Shown: positions 60,034 to 64,000 of the stretch, one piece after another
Position numbering within the stretch: position 1 is the stretch's first letter
Layout of the letters: every line of letters begins with the position of its first letter
Origin: Methanoculleus sp. 7T
Lineage (GTDB): Archaea > Halobacteriota > Methanomicrobia > Methanomicrobiales > Methanoculleaceae
DNA: 64,000 nt
Assembly (NCBI RefSeq): GCF_023195915.1
Contig: NZ_JALPRP010000001.1
Location: 1,736,001 to 1,800,000, forward strand
Direction of reading: 5' to 3'
The notes under the pieces: model-generated
The model's database searches: none
Told to the model about the DNA's origin: nothing
Seen by the model: only the letters and a program-made list of their open reading frames with translations
Made by a program: the position numbers and the translations under genes

Positions 60034-61413
60034 CTACACGTATTTCCGCACCGCTAGATGCTCCCGCACCTCGGCGAGGTGTCGGTCAAGCCGCCGCCTG
60101 AACTCCTCCGGGTCGATTGCCCGCGCTTCGTGGCCGGAGAGGTGCAGGATCCGGTCGGCCTGCGCGATGAGGATATCGAGCGCCGAGGCGGCGAAGAGGA
60201 CCGTCGTCTCTCCGAGCGCCTCGCGCCGCGTGGCAAGCAGGGTTGAAAGCGGCGTCACCTCGCCGCTCTGGAGGCAACCCGGCACCAAGAGGTTGGTCGC
60301 GGCACGGTCTTCGTCGAGGATGAGGAGCGGCGCCGCGGCCGAGAGCGCTGTCCGGATCTCGTGCGCCATCACGAGCGACCCGCTCCCCTGGCCGAAGGCC
60401 GCCCGCGGCTCGCCGCCGATACCGGGCGGGAGGCTGCGGAAGAAGAGGCTGACGTCCGCCCCCGCAAGGTAGCGCTCGCCCGCCTCGGCCCGGGCGATCC
60501 CGTTCACGCTGACGAGGTCTTCCCGCCCGTCTCCTGCCGCGTGGTCGTCCTGCCCGGCGATGATTGCGTGGAGGAAGGTGCTCTTCCCCTCGGCGTTCGA
60601 GCCTGCGACCGCGAAGACCTCCCGGCGCCGGAGCCCAAGCCCGGTCACGACCCTGCCGCTCCCGGCGAGTTCGACCTCGACCGGGTCGAGTTCCTGCGGG
60701 CAGCGGAAGGGGATGTGCACCCCATCCTTCGGCCCGGCGATCCGGTGGTGGCACCGGAGCCGGGTGAACCGGCGGGCCGGCCGCGTGCCGTCGGCGATGA
60801 ACGCGACGAGCCCCATGCCGGGAAGGGCGTTCCGGAGCGCCTTCTGGTCGAGGGAGATATCCCGGCTCCGCGCGAGGGTCCGGTCCGGCACCCGGCGCAC
60901 GACGCTGTCCAAGGCCTGAAGAAGCGCCTCCAGACGTTCCGCGACCTCCCCGACCGCGCTCGGCGTGGGCGGGCCGGGGTAGGGGAGAGCGCCCCTGACC
61001 ACGAGGTGGACCCCGTCCCCGTCGATACGGTTCTCCGCATCCGGCCGCCAGAGGTCGGTGCCGATGGCGCTCCTCGATGCAATCAGCGTGACCGGTTCTA
61101 TGTTCGGCAGGCAGTGGCCGGGGTGCTCGGTCCCGATCCCGGCTATCGGCCCGAGGTCGCGCTCGGTGCCGACCGCCGCCTTGACGGCCTCGATGAGCGC
61201 CCCGGTCGCCCCGTCTGCGCCGTGACCGCCCGGCACCGGCGCCGTGAGCAGGACGGGGATGCTGAAACGGAGCGCCGTCCTGTCGAGCGACCGGACGAGG
61301 TAGGTGTTGACGAGGTCCCTCGCCGCCGGCAGGTCGATGCGTGCCCGGCCGTCCCCGAGGTCCGCGACGATCCGGTGAACCTGACTCTGCCACGAGTCGC
61401 CCGTTCCGCTCAT
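60034..61413 (-). CDS. ABC-class ATPase (COG3044 type)
   Basis: The 459-residue soluble protein matches the predicted ABC-class ATPase family: N-terminal domain of about 240 residues, then an ABC-like core with P-loop GSNAEGKSTFL, a Walker B-like LLILDEDRAATNLL and FAASALDILIAQADRILHL. No membrane domain is linked. The family's role is unknown. ATG 61413 is preceded by AGAAGG; the longer frame runs through repeat copy D. Confidence 0.85.
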   Translation of the reverse strand: MSGTGDSWQSQVHRIVADLGDGRARIDLPAARDLVNTYLVRSLDRTALRFSIPVLLTAPVPGGHGADGATGALIEAVKAAVGTERDLGPIAGIGTEHPGHCLPNIEPVTLIASRSAIGTDLWRPDAENRIDGDGVHLVVRGALPYPGPPTPSAVGEVAERLEALLQALDSVVRRVPDRTLARSRDISLDQKALRNALPGMGLVAFIADGTRPARRFTRLRCHHRIAGPKDGVHIPFRCPQELDPVEVELAGSGRVVTGLGLRRREVFAVAGSNAEGKSTFLHAIIAGQDDHAAGDGREDLVSVNGIARAEAGERYLAGADVSLFFRSLPPGIGGEPRAAFGQGSGSLVMAHEIRTALSAAAPLLILDEDRAATNLLVPGCLQSGEVTPLSTLLATRREALGETTVLFAASALDILIAQADRILHLSGHEARAIDPEEFRRRLDRHLAEVREHLAVRKYV

Positions 61414-61500
61414 GCCTTCTCGATCAGGTAATGGTGTCCCGGGCCTCATGGCTCTTTCCGCATGATATTTTCCTTGAGCGGTTTTGTTCCTCGATCGGTA
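61414..61500. other. short spacer before repeat copy D
   Basis: Upstream region of the ABC-class ATPase; no clear box A is visible for that gene. Confidence 0.3.
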
Positions 61501-61767
61501 TGGAACACTCCGGTGCACGACTTTCCCTCGAACTGCGCACCTTCGGTGCTTGAGTTCCTGCCCTTTGGCCAGTCGCATATCCCCATGGCTGCCCCTGCCT
61601 CGCAAGGGGCGGGGAATCGACTGCCGGAACGGCAGGAGTTCGAGAAGACCGAAGGTCTTCGAGTGGGGGTTTGAGGGTATCCCCTTGTGAGAGACAGGGG
61701 AGGGGGGCTTGCCCCCCCTCCCCGTCGGCCCCACCCCCAAGGGCGAGAGCACCACGGTCCAGTGTCC
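61501..61767. repeat. modular hairpin repeat, copy D
   Basis: Right end CCACGGTCCAGTGTCCGGG (61752-61770); the left boundary GGAACACTCCGGTGCAC is a diverged inverted version. Hairpins: GCACC-TTC-GGTGC (61537-61549, inverted relative to copy A), CTGCCG-GAA-CGGCAG (61621-61635), AGACC-GAA-GGTCT (61646-61658) and GGGGGGCTTGCCCCCC near 61703-61720. The TTTGGCCAGTCGCATATCC part is the reverse of a piece of copy A. Confidence 0.78.
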
Positions 61768-61858
61768 GGGAGCAGTCAGGAAAATCAGGGTCCTGCATAC
61801 CCTTGTAACTCTCCTGCATCCAACACCCGATCTTTTACCAGTTCAGCGCATCCCCGAG
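61768..61858. other. spacer between two repeat copies
   Basis: No gene or structure seen. Confidence 0.3.
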
Positions 61859-62152
61859 CACGGATTTTGACTGGGTATCGGATCCGGGGGTGGGGACCGG
61901 TGAGTGCGATGCTCCGGAGGAGCGGAGCTCGAGCACCGCTAGGTGCGCAGTGCGACCGAAGGGAGCATGAGAAACTCGAAGAGTTTCGATTGGGGGTGGG
62001 CCCCCCTCCCGCAAACCGCCTCTCCCCAGGCGCGATAAACGCCCGGGCGTGCAGGCGGGCGTTCGAGTACCGTCAGGTGCGCAGTAGGGCGCTCCCTCAG
62101 GAGCGTCGTTCGAACACCGAAGGTGTGCAGGCTACTACGGTCCAGTGTCCGG
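61859..62152. repeat. modular hairpin repeat, copy E (enlarged)
   Basis: Left end CACGGATTTTGACTGGGTAT, as in copy C; right end CTACGGTCCAGTGTCCGG (62135-62152). Hairpins: GCTCC-GGA-GGAGC (61911-61923), GCACC-GCTA-GGTGC (61933-61946), AACTC-GAA-GAGTT (61973-61985), GTACC-GTCA-GGTGC (62067-62080), GCTCC-CTCA-GGAGC (62091-62104) and ACACC-GAA-GGTGT (62114-62126). It looks like a normal copy with a second set of modules inserted before the right end. Confidence 0.78.
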
Positions 62153-62251
62153 GGATAAACCTGAGGACAGAACGGGGGAGGAACCGGGTCCGGCACCCCT
62201 CTCACCGGGGCAGGGAAAGACCGGAACAGGGTTTCAACCGAGCCCCTTGAT
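62153..62251. other. spacer upstream of the MBL-fold gene
   Basis: GC-rich, no gene seen. Confidence 0.3.
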
Positions 62252-62260
62252 CTTAAATAT
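62252..62260 (+). promoter_or_regulatory. box A of the MBL-fold gene
   Basis: CTTAAATAT lies about 27 bases before ATG 62283, predicting a leaderless message; no ribosome site is present. Confidence 0.5.
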
Positions 62261-62282
62261 CCAAAAAGACCACAATTCTAGC

Positions 62283-63068
62283 ATGGAACTGACGGTCCTC
62301 GCCAGCGGGAGCAAGGGAAACTGCACCTATCTGAGGGGGCAGCGGGGTGCACTGCTCATCGACGCCGGGCTCTCCGCCCGCGAGACCCTTCGCCGCCTCT
62401 CGAACGCCGGCGGGGATGCATCGATCATCGAAGCGATCCTCGTCACGCACGAGCATATCGACCACATCAGGGGGGTCGACGTGCTGGCAAGGAGGCTCGG
62501 CGTGCCCGTCTATGCCACCGGCGGCACGCTTGAGGAGTTTTGCAAGAAATGCGGCCCGACGTCGACGGAGGTCCGGCGGTGCAGATACGGCGAGCCGTTC
62601 CTTGTCGGCGACTTCTCGGTCGAGCCCTTCGCCGCCTCCCATGACGCCAAAGAACCCTGCGGGTTCTCCGTCACCGAAGGCGACCTCCGCATCGGGTGCT
62701 GCACCGACACCGGCACCGTCACCGACCCAATGTTCGAGCGGTTCGCATCCTGCGACGCCGTCCTCCTGGAGAGCAACCACTGTCCCGAGATGCTCGAAAA
62801 CGGCCCCTACCCTGCATTCTTAAAGAGCCGGATACGGTCGAAGCACGGGCATCTCTCGAACCCGGACGCCGCCCGGTGCCTGCAGAGGCTCGCCGACCAC
62901 ATCCACATGGCGATGCTCGCTCACCTAAGCGAGATCAACAACACACAAGAGAGAGCGCTCCTCTCCGCGTTTGAGGGGCTCGGGTTCTACTCCGACCAGG
63001 TCGCGGTCACCGTGGCGGAGCAGAACCCCGGGCCGGAGCACCCGGAGTCCTGCGGGTTCCGGCTCTGA
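62283..63068 (+). CDS. metallo-beta-lactamase-fold hydrolase, YycJ/WalJ-like
   Basis: The 261-residue protein has the metal motif THEHIDH (H56, H58, D60, H61), the opening VLASGSKGNCTYL seen in YycJ/WalJ-like proteins, CTDTGTV, LLESNH and AHLSEINN, which complete the metal site. YycJ-like enzymes act on DNA or RNA ends, but activity here is not proven. ATG 62283 gives the family's normal N terminus. Confidence 0.88.
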   Translation: MELTVLASGSKGNCTYLRGQRGALLIDAGLSARETLRRLSNAGGDASIIEAILVTHEHIDHIRGVDVLARRLGVPVYATGGTLEEFCKKCGPTSTEVRRCRYGEPFLVGDFSVEPFAASHDAKEPCGFSVTEGDLRIGCCTDTGTVTDPMFERFASCDAVLLESNHCPEMLENGPYPAFLKSRIRSKHGHLSNPDAARCLQRLADHIHMAMLAHLSEINNTQERALLSAFEGLGFYSDQVAVTVAEQNPGPEHPESCGFRL

Positions 63069-63145
63069 CCTCCCGTTGGGGGAATTCTCCTCGGTTCGGT
63101 GCGGATAGCGATGCGGCTTCACGCGAAGGGCGGCCAAACCCGGCC
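63069..63145. other. short convergent intergenic space
   Basis: No feature seen. Confidence 0.3.
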
Positions 63146-64000
63146 TTATATCTTCCGAAACGTGCAGACCATCCCGATCACGGCGCCTGCGGCGTCGACG
63201 ATCGGGTCTCCCGAGATGCAGACCGGCTGCTGTGAGCCGTCGTTTCTCATAAGGACCATCCCTTCGATGTGTTTCACGGTCCCGCCCCGCTCCAGCACCT
63301 CCGAGGAGAGGACCTCACGGGCATCGTTGCCCGTCCCGGCGGTCGAGAGCAGGGTCCATACCGATCTCCCGGTCAGGTCCCCTCCGGCGTAGCCGGTCAT
63401 GTGCTCGACCGCCCGGTTGGCGATGATGACCGTCCCGGCGGCATCGGTGGTGATCCTCCCTTCTTCGGGCTCGACTGCTTCCAAGGTGCCCTGCTCGACC
63501 GAGAGGTCCAGCCACTCCTCCGCAGCTCTCCGCTCGGTCATCTCGATGTAGTAGAGGAGGCGCTGGAGCTGCTGGTTTGCACGCTCAAGTTCGGCGGTCC
63601 GCTCGGCAACGAGGTCTTCCAAGTGCTCGCGGTGGCGGTGCAGTTCCTGCTCGGCTTCCTTCCGCTCCGTGATGTCCCTGATGACGGCCATCACGTGCGT
63701 CTCGTGCAGCGGCACGATGCGGGCTTCGTAGTGCCGCACCTCCCCGTCCTCAATGTGGGCAAACTCCAGCGGCGCGGCCGGGGCGTCGGTCCGGACGACC
63801 TGCTTGAGTGCGTCCCCAACCATCCGTGCGGCATCAGGAGGGAGCAGGTCCTGCACCCGCCGCCCGAGCAGCGTCCGGGGCACGAGCGGCACCTCCGCGA
63901 GCCTCCCGGCCCTGGAGTCGATGATCGTGCCGTCGGCGTTCAACCGGAGGAAGAGGTCGGGAAAAGCCTCGATCACCGCAGTCAGCTCCGATGTGGCCTG
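63146..64000 (-). CDS. PAS-domain sensor protein, 5' part outside the window
   Basis: The frame is open to the window edge, so 284 residues are visible and the N terminus is missing. There are two PAS domains: one near the visible start (FPDLFLRLNADGTIIDS, with PAC block VMAVIRDITERKEAE) and one near the C terminus (ITTDAAGTVIIANRAVEHMT). A coiled coil lies between them (HRHREHLEDLVAERTAELER). It ends after the second PAS with no histidine-kinase domain, so it is a signal input or partner protein rather than a complete kinase. Confidence 0.85.
   Translation of the reverse strand, partial: QATSELTAVIEAFPDLFLRLNADGTIIDSRAGRLAEVPLVPRTLLGRRVQDLLPPDAARMVGDALKQVVRTDAPAAPLEFAHIEDGEVRHYEARIVPLHETHVMAVIRDITERKEAEQELHRHREHLEDLVAERTAELERANQQLQRLLYYIEMTERRAAEEWLDLSVEQGTLEAVEPEEGRITTDAAGTVIIANRAVEHMTGYAGGDLTGRSVWTLLSTAGTGNDAREVLSSEVLERGGTVKHIEGMVLMRNDGSQQPVCISGDPIVDAAGAVIGMVCTFRKI

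Noticed and set aside
61414-61755. N-terminal extension of the ABC-class ATPase
   Set aside because: It would translate repeat copy D; ATG 61413 has a ribosome site and fits family length.
1-64000. tRNA or rRNA genes
   Set aside because: I scanned the intergenic spaces for TTCGA-type T loops with acceptor stems and for rRNA core sequence by eye and found none; a covariance-model scan would be decisive.

Overview
The window reads as chromosome of a GC-rich methanogenic archaeon, most likely of the order Methanomicrobiales (Methanoculleus-like; this is inference). Archaeal hallmarks include a cupin-type phosphoglucose isomerase, RIO2 kinase, NcsA-type tRNA thiolase, geranylgeranyl reductase with its ferredoxin, an NrpR domain, a TrmB regulator, AT-rich box A promoters 20-40 bp before many starts, and tightly overlapping (ATGA/GTGA) operons. 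I see no rRNA, tRNA, CRISPR array or prophage.

Layout. 0-2 kb: tail of an upstream gene and an AT-richer AlbA_2/Schlafen-like ATP-binding protein. 2.1-7.8 kb: a complete-looking run of anaerobic corrin-ring genes (cbiT-L-F-G-H-C-D-E, minus strand). 8-12.6 kb: ferredoxin + lipid reductase, TrkA-type protein, RNase HII, site-2 protease. 12.7-14.5 kb: XhoI-like restriction endonuclease and DNA methylase. 14.6-24 kb: stomatin/NfeD, PAP2 phosphatase, MarC, a MacB-like exporter with a surface CARD-type protein. 24-40.6 kb: Mn-pyrophosphatase, flavoprotein disulfide reductase, NrpR and TrmB regulators, surface protein, sugar isomerase, tRNA thiolase, RIO2-DUF460-ThiL operon, a candidate structured RNA, HEAT-repeat protein and HisD.

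40.8-58.2 kb is the most striking stretch: a molybdenum/tungsten island. It holds tupA-tupA-tupB-tupC, a lone wtpA, a MOT1-type molybdate permease with a SemiSWEET, modA-trmO-like-modB-modC, two tandem MscS channels, two small genes, a homologue of the Azotobacter molybdenum storage protein (Mos), a truncated TiaS paralogue, and a second tupA-tupB-tupC. Import by at least four routes plus storage in one locus fits an organism whose formylmethanofuran and formate dehydrogenases need Mo/W.

58.2-64 kb: lipoprotein, acylphosphatase with a 21-bp-repeat-encoded coiled coil, ABC-class ATPase, metallo-beta-lactamase-fold protein and a PAS sensor cut by the window end.

Five intergenic spaces carry copies of one modular repeat family (10.8, 25.9, 32.5, 61.5 and 61.9 kb). 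The copies share an end sequence (CCACGGTCCAGT), one has perfect 20-bp terminal inverted repeats, and the interior is made of short hairpins whose stems change between copies by compensating substitutions. This family and the structured RNA at 37.4 kb are the best candidates for undescribed elements; the Mo/W island is the best candidate for an undescribed integrated system.
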